Shown here: positions 12,792 through 25,324 of the stretch, one piece after another | Layout of the letters: the number at the start of each line of letters is the position of its first letter | Position numbering within the stretch: position 1 is the first letter of the stretch | Source: Parasponia andersonii | Lineage: Eukaryota; Streptophyta; Magnoliopsida; Rosales; Cannabaceae | DNA: 64,000 bases | Assembly (NCBI GenBank): GCA_002914805.1 | Contig: JXTB01000233.1 | Span: 364,422-428,421 of the forward strand | Direction of reading: 5' to 3' | Notes under the pieces: generated by a model | The model's database searches: none | Seen by the model: the letters and a program-made list of their open reading frames with translations, nothing else | Told to the model about the DNA's origin: nothing | Position numbers and translations under genes: made by a program

Positions 12792-13074
12792 CTTGAAGAA
12801 AGAAATTGAAAGGAAGAGGAAAGAGGTAAAAAGATGTTGTGAATCCTGATGAAAGATTGAAATTTTATGCACAATTTTTTTATTTTCGTTTTTTTTCTTC
12901 AATTATTGTGGAAAACTGAAACTGTTTTAAAGGTCACAGAGTACCATTATCCGCCACTTAACCGGAAAAGTAATGAAAGAAGCAAACAAATACACTAAAA
13001 GCAATCTGCAAGATCAAACAAAGTTAAAAATAGAGAATTGAAGATTTACAATAAATTATGATCACTGATGACAT

Positions 13075-14260
13075 GGATCACTGAGGTAAAGGACTTCCTC
13101 TTGAAGAATTTGATTATCAAGAAATGGTTTGAATCTTTATCCATTCACCTTAAAAACATTATCATTTTTGAGAATTTTAATGTCAACAGTACCATAAGAA
13201 TATACATATCTTACAATGAAAGGTCCACTCCACCTTGATCTCAATTTTTCAGGAAATATATGAAGTCGATAATTATAAAATAAGACCTTTTAACCAACAA
13301 CAAATGTTTTTCTTGAAATTACATTATCATGAAAAGTTTTGGTTCTAGCCTTATGAATTTTTGAATTCTCATATGTATCATTTCTTAATTCTTCAAGCTC
13401 ATTTATTTGCAATTTTCGCAACATACAAGCAACATCAAGATTTGAGTTGAAAGTTTTAATGGCCCAAAAAGCTTTGTGTTCAAGTTCCACAGGCAAATGA
13501 CAAGGGTTTCCATAAACTATCCTATAGGGTGACATATCAAGTGAGGTTTTGAAAGTAGTTTGATAAGCCCAAAGTGCATCACTAAGTCTCAAAGACCAAT
13601 CTTTACGATTTGGGTTAACTGTTTTCTCCAAAATTTGTTTAATCTCCCTATTTACAAGTTCTACTTGTCCATTTGTTTGAGGATGATAAGGGGTAGTAAC
13701 TTTGTGTGTGATTCCATATTTCTTCATTAATGACTCAAATGAATTATTACAAAAATATGTTCCCTTGTCACTTATCATGGCTCGAGGAATTCCGAATCGA
13801 CTCAAAATATTTTCTTTCAAAAATTTAATCACTGTTTTATGGTCATTATTTCGACTTGGAATTGCCTCTACCCATTTTGATACATACTCAACGGCTACTA
13901 GAATATACACAAAACTAAATGACGGTGGAAAAGGTCCCATAAAGTCAATACCCCAACAGTCAAAGATTTCAATCACCAAAATAGGATTTAAATGCATCAT
14001 GTGATGTTTTGAAATTGATCCTAATTTTTGACAATTTTCACAAGATTTGTAAAAAACGTGAGTATCTTTGAACAAAGCCAATAAAATCCACACTGTAAGA
14101 TTTTTGCTGCTATCTTTTTTGACGAAAAGTGACCTCCACATGCTTCTGTATGACAAAAATTTATGACACTATTTACCTCATTATCTGGTATACATCTTTG
14201 AAAGATTTGATCAAGATAGTACTTGAACAGATAAGGGTCATCCCAATAAAAGTTCTTCAC
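13075..14260 (-). pseudogene. Integrase of the Athila-type element (frameshifted)
   Basis: Catalytic core present: [10 protein letters not shown] (first Asp), [13 protein letters not shown] (second Asp) and [12 protein letters not shown] (Glu). The N-terminal zinc-binding half ([12 protein letters not shown] and the ENCQKLGS cysteines) is split across two frames near 14090. After the core the frame runs on to [15 protein letters not shown], typical of Athila integrase C-termini, and continues past the stop near 13290 to about 13075. No chromodomain seen. Confidence 0.88.
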
Positions 14261-14293
14261 TTTACTTAAAAACTTCTTTTTGTTTTGACTACT

Positions 14294-15985
14294 TCATTCA
14301 GATGGCATAGCTCCTGTTGTAAGAAAGTTGACAATGTTAGCAAACCAAGGTATTAAAGTGGCAGAAAATAAAGATTCATCAGGAAAATAATCCTTGATAA
14401 GTGTGGCCCCAAAAGATGACTCTGTTGTTAGCCTTGATAAGTGGTCAACGACAACATTTTCAGTACCTTTCTTATCCTTGATTGCAATATCAAACTTCTG
14501 AAGCAATAAGATCCACCGTATCAATCTTGGCTTGGAATCCTTCTTAGAGAGAAGATATTTCAATGCATATTTTCATTGTCCCAAAACAGCACCAACAGTA
14601 TAGTCACTTGCATCACACATTATTTCAAAAGGAAGAGACCAATCGGGTGGTTGAATGATAGGAGCAGAGGTGAGCAATTTTTTAAGCTTAATAAATGCTT
14701 CTTCACATTCTTTAGTCCATTCAAAAATATTGTCTTTAGAAAAGAGGTTATACAATGGTTTAGATATTATACTAAAATCTTTGATAAACCTCCTATAAAA
14801 GCCAACATATCCTAGGAATGATCTAACATCTCTTACACACTTTGATGTAGGCAAGTTGGAAATTAATTCAATTTTTGACTTATCTACCTCAATTCCTTTT
14901 GATGAAACAATATGGCCAAGAACAATCCTATTTTTTACCATGAAATGACATTTTTCCTAATTAAGTAGAAGATTCTTTTCTTCATACCTTTTCAAGACTT
15001 TCTCCAAGTTCATTAGACAATCATCGAAAGAATCACCAAAAATAGAGAAATTATCCATGAAAATTTCAAGAAAACGTTCAACCATATCATTAAATATGCT
15101 AAGCATGTATCTTTGAAATATAGCTAGTGCATTACATAATCCAAAAGACATCCTACGGTAAGCAAATATACCAAATAGACATGTAAAAGTGGTTTTCTCT
15201 TGATCTTCAAGTGCTATTTCAATTTGATTTTATCCTGAATACCAATCTAGGAAACAATAAAATTCATGTCCTGCAACTCTTTTAAGGATTTGATCCATAA
15301 AAGGTAAAGGAAAATGATCTTTCCTAGTCATTGAATTGAGTTTCCAATAATCAATACACACACACCAACCAGTAACAGTCCTAGTTGGAATTAATTCATT
15401 ATTTTCATTTTTTACCACAGTAACTCCAGATTTCTTAGGTACAACTTGGGTAGGACTTACCCATTTACTATCAGAAATAGGATAAATAACTCCATTATCT
15501 AGGAGCTTAATGACTTCATTTCTCACTACTTCTTTCATATTAGGATTAAGCCTTCTTTGCATTTCTCTTGTGGGTTTGCTATTTTCCTCTAAATAAATCT
15601 TGTGTGTGCAAATCAAAGGACTTATTCCCTTTCTATCAGCTATGGTCCATCCTAAAGCAGATTTATGCATTTTCAAAGTTTGTAACAACTTATCTTCTTG
15701 GTGTTTATCGAGTTTGGAAGAGATTATTACCGGAAAAGTCTCATATTCTCCTAAAAATGAGCATTTGAGATCAAATGGCAATGGTTTCAATTCAAGCTTA
15801 GGTGATGCAATACTTGAAGGCATTGTTATACTGGAACGTGATGGTAATTCCTCAAATCTTGGCCTATATCCTTTGTTTTCCATTCTCTGAGAATAATCAA
15901 GTAAAGAACATATATTAGAGATATCATGATCCAAATGCATACTTGATTCAAATGAATTAACTAAACAAACTTCCAATGGATCCAA
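14294..15985 (-). pseudogene. Reverse transcriptase / RNase H of the Athila-type element (broken)
   Basis: RT blocks in order: WVSPTQVVPKKSG, CIDYWKLNSMTRKDHFPLPF, FLDWYSG, AYRRMSFGLCNALAIFQR, FMDNFSIFGDSFDDC and GFYRRFIKDFS. The catalytic Y/F-x-D-D is F-M-D-N, so the second aspartate has become asparagine. After VGAVLGQ a stop follows and the sequence resumes at [19 protein letters not shown]; the middle of RNase H, about 60 residues in the family, is deleted. Several in-frame stops. Dead polymerase. Confidence 0.9.
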
Positions 15986-16304
15986 ATTACTCCCTGTTTA
16001 AATACAATCTCTTAAGATGGTTTCAATCATGTTAACCTCCTCATTTTCATCTTCTTCATGTGGTTGCTTACACAAATTGAAAACATTAAGTTCAAGTATC
16101 ATGTTCCCAAATGAAAGCTTCATCACTCTATTCCTACAATTAATCAAAGCATTAGAAGTTGCTAGAAATGGTCATCCTAAAATAATAGGAATTGGATTAC
16201 TTACCTCAATAGGTTGTGTATCCAAGACAATAAAATCCACAGGATATATGAATTTATCAACTTGAACTAACACATCTTCCACTATTCTTCTTGGGACTTT
16301 AACT

Positions 16305-16848
16305 GATCTATCGGCAAGCAAAAGAGTGACAGAAGTTGATTTTAACTCACCTAGATTGAGTTTTTGATAAACGAATATGGAAGTAAATTCACACTAGCTC
16401 CAAGATCAAGTAATGCTTGTTCAATTTTTTGTTCACCAATAACACATGAAATTGTAGGATCTATCGGCAAGCAAAAGAGTGACAGAAGTTGATTTTAACT
16501 CACCTAGATTGAGTTTTTAATAAACGAATATGGAAGTAAATTTACACTAGCTCCAAGATCAAGTAATGCTTGTTCAATTTTTTGTTCACCAATAACACAT
16601 GAAATTGTAGGAAAACCAGGATCTTTATATTTCAAACTATTATTATTTTGAAGTATTGAACTTACTTGTTCGGCTAGAAAAGCTCTCTTTTTCACATTCA
16701 ATTTTCTTTTCACAGTACACAAGTCCTTCAAGAATTTAGCATAAGATGGTACATGTTTAATAGCATCCAATAAAGGGATATTGATTTTTACATGTTTGAA
16801 GATTTCAAAAATTTCAGGATTGTGATTCACTTTCCTTGAATTATTCAA
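16305..16848 (-). pseudogene. Protease region of the Athila-type element, with a 153-bp tandem duplication
   Basis: The aspartic protease block contains LLDLGASVNLLPYS, whose D-L-G-A-S is the family variant of the active-site D-S/T-G. The DNA at 16305-16457 is repeated at 16458-16610, with few differences, so the active-site segment occurs twice. 153 bp is 51 codons, which would preserve the frame, but a stop follows the first copy (read on the minus strand). Part of the broken gag-pol frame. Confidence 0.85.
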
Positions 16849-17172
16849 AGCATGAGGAAATGGAAGAGTATAAGAGGATTCAATCTTTTCTTTAGAGGGT
16901 ATAGGTTTAACCTATTCCTTACCATTGGAGTTTGATTCATCATCTTTCTCACAAAGTTCAAGAATAGATTTTTTAACAATCTTATCACTACGAAGAGTCA
17001 TGATTGATTTTACTTGATCTATGGGTTAGCCTCCAGAGGATCCTACATGTGAATTGAATTGCCCCTTGAGATTTTATTGTGGTTGAGAGGGAAACTTACC
17101 TTTCTCTTGAATTTGGAGAGCAGATGCAAATATTGCAAGAGTATCTTTCAAATCTGCCATAGTTTGGGCATT

Positions 17173-18429
17173 TTAAGTATTGATAGACTCTTGCTTTTCA
17201 ATGAATGAATGCAATGTTTCTTCTAAAATTTTCCTAGGAGGAGGTATATAAGATGCATAACCTTGAGGTTTTTGAAAATTTTGTTGTGCATGAAATGGTG
17301 GTTGTGAAGATTGTGCATGATTATCATTTCTCCAACTAAAATTTGGGTGATTTCTCCAAGCGAGAATATATGTTTGAGAATATGGATTAGAATTTAGTCT
17401 TTTGAATATATTTAAGACATTAGCTTGCTCATGAAGACATTCCTTAAAAGAAGACAAAGTTGGATAGTCATTAGTTGAGTGATCATTAGTTTCACAAATA
17501 TGACACACAATTTCTTACAAAGATTTCACTTGACTACTCTTTTTCATTTCAAGTACCTCGACTTTTCTAGCTAAGGATGCAAGTTTGGCTTGAAACTCGT
17601 GATCTTCCCTAAGATTATACATGCCTCCACCAGACACAGAGGGTTGAGTTTTGGTAGGTACCTCACAAGTTCCTACAGTGTCCCAATTTTGTGCATTTTT
17701 AGCTAATAAGTCTAAGTATTCAATTGCCTTATTAGGATCTTTATCTTCAAAAGTACCATTACACATCATTTCGACCATTTGCCTATCTCTAGGTGTTAAT
17801 CCCTCATAAAAATGTGACACTAACCTCCACGTTTCAAAACCATGATGAGGACATGTATTCTTCAGTTATTCCTTATACTTATCCCAACACTGGTAAAATG
17901 TTTTTCCGTATTTTTGAGTGAAAATGGTGATTTGTCTCCTGAAAGAATTTGTTCGGTGAGGAGGAAAAAACTTTTTTAAAAATTATTGTTGCATTTCATC
18001 CCAAGAACCAATAGAACCCGACCTAAGATTTTGTAGCCATGTTTTAGCTTTATCTTTTAATGAAAAAGGAAAAAGCTTAAGTCTAATGGTGTTCATGCTA
18101 CAATTTTGGTCATTATAAGTATTACACATCTCTTTAAATTCTCTTAAATACAAATATGGATTTTTTGAATCTAAGCAATGAAAAGTTGGTAAAAGTTGAA
18201 TGATACCAGGTTTCAAATTGAAATGAGATACATCAAGAGGAAAAACTAAACATGAGGATGCACCTAATCTTGTGGGATTCATGTGGACTCTTAGTGTCTT
18301 ATGTCAATCTTGGTCATTATTTACAGAATGATTATCTCCTAGGTCAATTTGATTTTCGGCTATGTTTTCAAGAGAAAATGAAGGCTTCCTAATAAGTCTA
18401 CCACTTGATGAGCTTGACCAAACTTTCAT
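17173..18429 (-). pseudogene. gag of the Athila-type element (broken)
   Basis: Capsid/nucleocapsid polyprotein remnant. The ATG at 18429 starts MKVWSSSSSGRLIRKPSFS, stops at a TGA where the frame otherwise continues, and resumes at MNPTRLGASSC. The capsid block FPFSLKDKAKTWLQNL is the classic retrotransposon gag core. A nucleocapsid knuckle at about 17508 reads CHICETNDHSTNDY: C-x2-C-x4-H-x4 with the last Cys replaced by Tyr, a single G-to-A change. Frame breaks occur between 17983 and 17820 and near 17510. Not functional. Confidence 0.85.
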
Positions 18430-18563
18430 ACAAATGAAGGGAAAAAAAAAACAAGAAAGGATATTTTTGTTTTATCACAAAGAAAGAAAATGAAAAAGGA
18501 AAGAGATAAGATGAAAATTAAAAGAAAAAGAAATGAAACTATGGTTTATAGAATAAACTTTAC

Positions 18564-18584
18564 CTCTCTGGCAACGGTGCCAAA
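18564..18584 (-). other. Primer binding site, tRNA-Asp type
   Basis: On the minus strand TGGCACCGTTGCCAGAG follows the 5' LTR after a short spacer. Athila and Tat elements characteristically carry TGGCGCCGTTGCCGGGGA here, complementary to the tRNA-Asp 3' end; this copy has a G-to-A change in the first block and further changes downstream. Confidence 0.75.
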
Positions 18585-18587
18585 ACT

Positions 18588-20234
18588 TGACTGATTCAAA
18601 TTAATGAAGTCTTTTCCTAAGTGCGGGAGTGTCAAAGTAATAAATTACTCGGTGAGACAAAGGTCAATCCACAGGAAGGGTAGTAAAAAATACAAAACCA
18701 TAACACATATATTACAAGAATAAAAATGATAGGAAAAAGTATATTATAGGATGATTATGACAATATGAAACAAAGTGACTGAAATGTAACGATATGAAGT
18801 TACAGAATTAAACAATTGCTAAGATTAGGGGATCCACTCTTAGGTATATCAAATAAGTATAACCTAAGCTCTTTTATTACTCAATTAGAATCCACACATA
18901 AAGGAGGTTCCAATCGAAAGATTAATCATTAAAGGTCCATTATTAGTTATCTATGTGATTAGATTAGTTTTCTTAATTACCTTTTTTTTTTATAATGCCA
19001 ACACTTGCAAATGTGGTCAAGCATTCATGGTGCCACTTTATATCCACAACAAATCAAAATCTCTTCCTAGCACAACCAGTACAAAAGGAATTAAGTATTT
19101 GTTGCCAATGGTTGACTACAATGAATCAAGACTCACCACTTAACAAGGAGGATACCACGATTGATTAAGAAAATTAAGTAGCACATGTATAATAGTGATT
19201 AAAAGATATAAATAATGAAGTCCATCTAGAGTTTGGATTATACCTATCTCTCTCCCAAGAGGTTCACCTTTTCATCTTAGCAACATATAAGATTAAGTAT
19301 ACATGATGAAGAAGAATAACAAGTATGAACATAACTTTAAACACAAAACTCTTACTATTTTGAAGGCAAAGTAAGATTAAAATAACATGAATAACAAGAG
19401 GAGAATAAAAGAGAGTGATCTTATTCTCAAAACCAAGATGCCTCTTAAACCTAGCTTAAGTATCTATTTATAAAAAAATTTAGAGATACAAAGTCAAAAT
19501 TTGTAGACTAAGATAAGAGCAAGTTGGCAACTTGTTTTGGCAGATTCGGACTCTCCCAAATATGTATCTGAAACTCTATGAATTTGGACGAAAAAAGTCT
19601 TTATCAAAGCAGAAAACTTGAAGCCTTATCTCTTAGGAGTTGTATGCCACCAAAATTGCATCCATTGGAGATGTATTTCTTGACTTATATCAAAATTAGT
19701 GAAGATAGGTTCTGCTGAGTCAAAATTGGTTACTGATCTTATCATGTGGAAAATTCTGAAATTTTTACCCAGATTTCGACTTCTTTTGAATTTTATCAAA
19801 GAAAAAAATCACCTAGATAGTTTTGTGTACGTGTCCATAGCATCAAGAATCACTCCATTTGAGATTGTAATGAGGTCAGAATGGGCTAAACAATAAAGGG
19901 TGTCGGGCTAAATATGAGTGCAGTCTAATTTACAATATTATCCATTTGAGACCTATTTAAAAATAATCTGAGCAGATCTTATAAATTGGGTTTAGTGAGA
20001 AATTGAGTCCAAAATCCATGAGTTCAAGAATTGGATCAAAATCTCATGTATTATAGAATCTGTGCCTATTTTACGAAAACTGCGCAGAAACGAATATTTA
20101 GCACAAATTAGAGATAATTATTGCTTTTATGCTTATGTCTACAAAAGTGCTTTAAATTAGGGAATCTAATGAAACTTTAAGTGTATAATAATGATCTAAT
20201 CTCATAATAAATGTACATAATTAGACATTCATCA
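18588..20234 (-). repeat. 5' LTR of the Athila-type element
   Basis: 1647 bp, bounded by TGACTGATTC and TTCATCA and flanked on the right by the TTTAC duplication. It matches 6629-8264 along its length with scattered substitutions and small indels. The short ORFs in it (for example 18955-19143 and 19699-19896) have no resemblance to proteins. Confidence 0.92.
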
Positions 20235-20400
20235 TTTACTAGTAAACTCTGTGGCTATACTTTCAATTTACTGATAAATAATAACATGTGGATAAGAGTT
20301 TACTAGTAAACCTTTAACTTTTTTTATTAAGCGATAACTCATATATTTAAGTTTACTAGTAAGCCACTATTTGTGGATAAAAAATTTCTCCTTTTTTATT
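20235..20400. repeat. Right-hand remainder of the TTTACTAGTAAA array
   Basis: After the TTTAC target duplication the sequence continues with TTTACTAGTAAAC at 20235, another copy near 20298 and a variant near 20351, showing that the retroelement inserted inside a pre-existing array. Confidence 0.85.
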
Positions 20401-20457
20401 TTTTGCAGTTTGCAATTCATTTTCACTAGAAAAACCTTGAATTGGGGTAAGGTCTAA

Positions 20458-21109
20458 GGCCCCATTTGGTTGGAGGTAATGGAAAGGAATGGAATATAAA
20501 CAATTTTAAAATAATTCAATTCTATTATTTGGTTAGAAAGTCCAAGTAGGAAAGATTTTTCCATTGGAAAGAAATATAGTGGAATTCTATTTCACCCGAT
20601 ATTAGGTGGAATGGAATACCATTTAATTAATAATAAAATAATAAATTAAGTAAAAGTAATGCTAAATGTAAAATAATTTAATGAAATAATAATTTAATTA
20701 ATAAAATAATTCAATGAAATAATAAAATGAAGTAATGATAAATAATAAATAATTTAATAAAATAAAATAATGCTAAATGTAAAATGATTTTATGAAATAA
20801 AATAATGCTAAATGTAAAATAATTTAATTAATAAAATAAAATAATGATAAATGTAAAATAATTTAATCAATAATATAATTAAATGCTAAATATACTTTAA
20901 AATAATTAAAATATTCATTTTAAGCTTAAGGATACAATTAATTCAATTCATTTTCATAGTTAAACAAACATAAGAATGTTCATTCAACTACTAATTCTGC
21001 CACTCCAACCAAACAACATAATTACATTACTATTCATTTTTTATTCCATTCTTATTACTATTACTATTATCATTACTATTCTACCACTGCAACTAAACTA
21101 AACGGGCTC
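20458..21109. mobile_element. Tourist-type (PIF/Harbinger) MITE
   Basis: 652 bp with imperfect terminal inverted repeats, GGCCCCATTTGGTTGG at left and GAGCCCGTTTAGTTTAG (reverse complement) at right, flanked by TAA at 20455-20457 and 21110-21112. The interior is simple AT-rich sequence (AAAATAAT repeats) with no ORF. The TAA duplication and GGGC...TTGG ends are typical of Tourist MITEs. Confidence 0.75.
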
Positions 21110-21458
21110 TAAAAGAAATAATTATGCTTTTAGTGAGTACATGTTTGCTAGTAACCTTCTAATAGGACACCTGAGTACTATTGTCTATATATCCAACAAT
21201 TTCAATACAAACACCCAATAGTTCCTTCACATCAATGTAAACTTTCCAAGTCATGTTTTTGAATCATTCTCCATTGCCATCCTTCTAGGTGTTCAAATTT
21301 TGGTTCAAATACCACTGTAGCTCATTGTGGATTTTTTCGTATAAATTCATTATAGCTAATTCCTTCTTGTACTATAAGCCCTTTAATTTGATCATCATCA
21401 TAAAATCAATCCACATTTCCAAGTACATGTATATACATATATATACATATATACATCC

Positions 21459-24400
21459 TGTAAAATCCAAAATTTTTTAGAGGGCAAAATAGTAATTTAA
21501 AGGGGAGTGGCATTGTTGTAAATTTAATTTTTGAAATATTTTATCCAAAATATCAACAATATTTTATTCGGGCCTACAGTTCCTCGATATTGCATTTAAG
21601 GACCCCATTTTCTCTCATCTTCTCACAAGGAGTCCCCATGGCATTAGAGAACTTAGTGTTATGTCCTGCTCATCTAGCTCCTTAAAATTCAAATATTGCT
21701 GCTCCATGGCTCGAAGATCCTCTATCAATATATACTGCTCATCCAAGAGGAAATAGGAAGACATTAGAACGTGGTGGATACTTTAAGAATGATCAAGAGA
21801 GGTCTTGACCATGCTAGAAGACTTTAGATAGTACTACTAAGTCCTAGAATGCTCTAGATAAGGTTGAATGGTGCTAGATGGGTTGGGATGGTCCTAGAAA
21901 CTCCTAGAATGACATAGAAAAGCAAAGATGGTAAATGAACCTCCTAAAAGGATATAGACCATGCATGTTTTAGATTTTTTCATGTAAATATCTTTGTAGA
22001 TATTACTAGTTTATTTGGGAAGATTCTAGACTCTTTGTAAGATCATGCCACTTGGCACGATCATAATCCTTGGTTAGTTTAGGCTTTGCCTATATAAAGT
22101 TCCCCTTGGGTTCATTTATACATAAGTCCTATTTTCGAGAGTTGTAAACATTTTAAGACTAATACAAATCTTCTATTCACTCAAACTCTCCTATCCTTTA
22201 CTACTTTGTCTCAAAGCTTACTCCAAGTCCCTTTCTTGAGTGTTGGTAAGCCAACTTAGTACGACGAACTGTACTAAGTACTGCATAATTGTCTAATTTG
22301 AGGCTAGGGTCATGACATTAGGCTCTATTGACAGTAGCCATAAGCTTACTACCATCCCTTTGTGCCGACGTGCCACCCAGGTAGCTCTACCACACGCCGA
22401 CAAAGGGATGCCGTCAGTCACTGCCACTGCTCAAGCTGCCCAGCCGCGTAGAGGAGCCTAGAAACCCATTGTTGCAGCTTTGGTTTTTGGGGACCTCAGC
22501 TACCCAACGCCCCCATTAGCCATCGTGGGAGGTCGACGACTTTTATTCATGACTAATCAGTCAATTTCTAATAACTAATCTTTGAGAAGTAAGCTCCAAG
22601 AATTGCTTGATCAATTTTCTTTTTAAAAAAAAAAATTGATTTTTGATTTTGATTTCAAATTTTTGGTTAACATATGAACTATTAGTGATGCTTAGTAATA
22701 TTGTTAAGGGATTTGAATCATACAAAAGGATAAATGATTCCAAGGAATTAAATTTTTGATAATTAGAAGTTTTGGATAAAAATGGTTATTCATGCAATTA
22801 TTTTTAAAAATAGATCTTTTCGTAATTATTTTTGTAAATAATTTCTTTTGGTCTTGAACTTTTATGAGATAAAAGATGAGGTTAAAACATGAGTGATTAA
22901 GGTAATCTTTCATTGAAACAAAATTTGGAAATGAGATAAATTCTTAATTTGAAATGTGGTATTTTTCTAAATAATTCTAAAAATGATATTTTTATAATTA
23001 CTTTCATAAAGTAATTATTTAATCCATAATGATTAAATGAAGTAAAAGAAGAGTCTAAAACAATAGAAATATTACTTTTTGGAATTAAACTAAGATCTGG
23101 AAGCAAGTTAAATTTCATATTTGAAAAGTAGATGTTTGTCTCAATACTTTGAAAAAATGATATTTTTGTAACTTTTGGATTTTTGAAACCATTTAACACT
23201 CGAGACCTCGAAACTGAATTCTGATTTCAAATTTGGACTTAGTGAGGTCAAGAAACGAATTTTTGATATAAAATATGACTATTTTTCGAAGTGACACAAA
23301 AATCAAAATTTTGTAGCTTGTAAATAGTATCGTTTTGCATGCTACAAATCGGTCCTGTACCGGGATCCGTTTTCAAAAAACTTTATTTCTAACTCAACAT
23401 TTTTGGGTACTCTGAGTTTAGTGGTGACCTCCATTTCTTAATCTATTTTTTCAAATAAACGTGCTGGGATTCGAAATCGACTGTCTAAGCAACCAAACGA
23501 CCAATTGAGGATATTTCTAACGTCGATAGCTTGGTATTGCTACTATTTTAAGATAGAGGATTCAATTACCTTGTTTCTATTATTTTTAATTAAAAAAATT
23601 AGAATATATTGTGAAAAGTGAAATTTCATGAATTTATATTATTACATTGATAAAGTAAAATTTTATGATTTTATTAATTGAATGTTTTGAATAATTATTT
23701 CGGTGAACTGTGAATTTGTAAGACATTGTGGAGTACTCTGGATATTTTTCATGTGATTCATGCAAGTTTAATTTTTGCTTTGATTAAATATTAGGCAATA
23801 TACTACCAAATTTTTAGAGCACAAAATGAATTTTTATTTAAAAATCAGAGTATGCTTCGAATGTTAAACCACTGCATAGTTGTTCAAGATTCCACATATC
23901 ACACATTTCATATGATCATGCATGAGAATCATCTTAGGTATCACTGTGTTGTAGTAGGCAGACTAGTACATCCACCTTTGGTGAAAGTCTGTAAACCTGC
24001 GTAGAGTTTATTTTCTGACTATCTCCACTCGGTAGGTGTAGGCATTCTGTGCTCCTCCACCTCAGTAGGATTAGACACAAGGGTGTCCTTCCAGTTTCTG
24101 GAGATAGAAGTCAGGCAAAGAGCACTTAATACATATAGTATAAGTTGTTCTAGTTGTGATGAAAGGATGGGAGCTCATATAAGGTATTGATTTATGTGAT
24201 GTGCATTATGCTTTTTTTATAATAGTTTTCTATATATTTTAACCTGGACATCTAGTTTTGGTTTTTAGCATAGTTTTCTGTAATGGTTTTCTGTAATGAT
24301 TTATGTGAAGTGCATTATGCTTAATATTTATGAAATGCTTTCCAGTACTACTAACCATGCAGAGAATTTATAAATGAATATGTTTTCAAAAAAGTAATTG

Positions 24401-24951
24401 AGTATCCTAATGGGCATTTCATGCTCACTCCCTACTTCTCTCACTTTTAGGTATTCGCCTAATTGAGGTAGTAATCTTGACAGTCGAACAAGCTACGTAA
24501 CTTGTACTTATTTTACACTCTTTTTCTCTGATGAGTATCCATTCTCTGTTAATTTCTTTTCCAAGGCAAATTATCTAGCCAAGGTCAATAAAGTACTAAA
24601 TAGATATACAAGGATGAATTTCTTATTAATTTGTGAACTTGAATTACAAGTGTTTTCATGAAAATTATTTTGGACATTTATCTAAGGAATTCAGTTGGAA
24701 TCAATTATTTTATGGTTTCTCATTAAGTTTCTAAATGAAATAGTTAAAAATTCTCTTAAAGTTTGATGGATATTTTCTTAAGTAGTTAAAATTAATGTAA
24801 ATTTTAATAATTTTGAAATTTATAATAATTTGAAGACTAAATTGAAATTATTTAACATCCGATTTCTTGTAAATTTTGTAAAATTAATATTTTATTATAT
24901 TTTCACTTAAAAATTGCTAAAAATTACGGCCACGGATTTTCAATTATGACA
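21459..24951 (+). mobile_element. Probable solo LTR of a Tekay/Del-like chromovirus family
   Basis: Starts TGTAAAATCC and ends TTATGACA, with the 5-bp duplication CATCC at 21454-21458 and 24952-24956. The right half is antiparallel-similar to the LTRs at 53879-56139 and 58963-63335 (for example the block around 24427-24475). Minus-strand ORFs at 22561-23199 are not protein-like. No primer site or gag-pol inside, hence solo LTR. A GC-richer patch at 22300-22540 may be an insertion or a U3 region. Confidence 0.65.
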
Positions 24952-25068
24952 CATCCTATATATATATATATATGCTTGCATAAGCATGTTACCATTTAAT
25001 GCCCGAGCACTTTTCAGAAGGAAGATAAAAATGAGACTAAATTTGTATATAGAACCTGATTAATCTTA

Positions 25069-25259
25069 AAACAAGATGGGTACTGACAGATAGTTTGCAA
25101 CCTCACGATAAAACCAGCTAGCAAATTGAAGGAGGACAACACATGCAGCTAATCTCATTAGGTAGGTGTATCAGTAAAGAACTGCATGTGTTGTCCTCCT
25201 TCAATTTGCTAGCTGGTTTTATCGTGAGGTTGCAAACTATCTCAGTACCCATCTTGTTT
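25069..25259. repeat. Long near-perfect inverted repeat (78-bp stem, 33-nt loop)
   Basis: 25069-25148 is the reverse complement of 25182-25259, apart from a two-base bulge (ACTGACAGATAG against CTATCTCAGT) seen by eye. The loop is 25149-25181. A transcript would fold into one long hairpin. It could be a young MIRNA-like or siRNA locus or a small foldback element; no target duplication was identified and no known miRNA recognised. Confidence 0.85.
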
Positions 25260-25271
25260 ATATATATATAA

Positions 25272-25316
<45 letters not shown>

Positions 25317-25324
25317 TGTATATA
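25256..25324. repeat. (TA)n microsatellite
   Basis: Interrupted TA dinucleotide tract directly after the inverted repeat, with two AAATATG interruptions. Confidence 0.95.

Larger units (their letters stand above)
6629..20234 (-). mobile_element. Ty3/gypsy LTR retrotransposon, Athila-type (OTA clade), degenerate
   Basis: Both LTRs start TG and end CA, and the 5-bp target duplication TTTAC is present at 6624-6628 and 20235-20239. The element reads on the minus strand: 5' LTR at right, primer site, gag, protease, RT, integrase, unknown ORF, LOG pseudogene, 3' LTR at left. The tRNA-Asp-type primer site and the DLGASVNLLP protease and RT style are those of the Athila/Tat group; the integrase sequence favours Athila. 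The apparent 13.6-kb length includes a probable assembly duplication of 1.86 kb around the N at 9196, so the true length is nearer 11.7 kb. All ORFs are broken, so the element is not autonomous. Confidence 0.93.

Noticed and set aside
22561..23199. Three overlapping minus-strand ORFs
   Set aside because: AT-rich, Phe/Asn/Lys/Ile-biased, with no motif, and inside the probable solo LTR.
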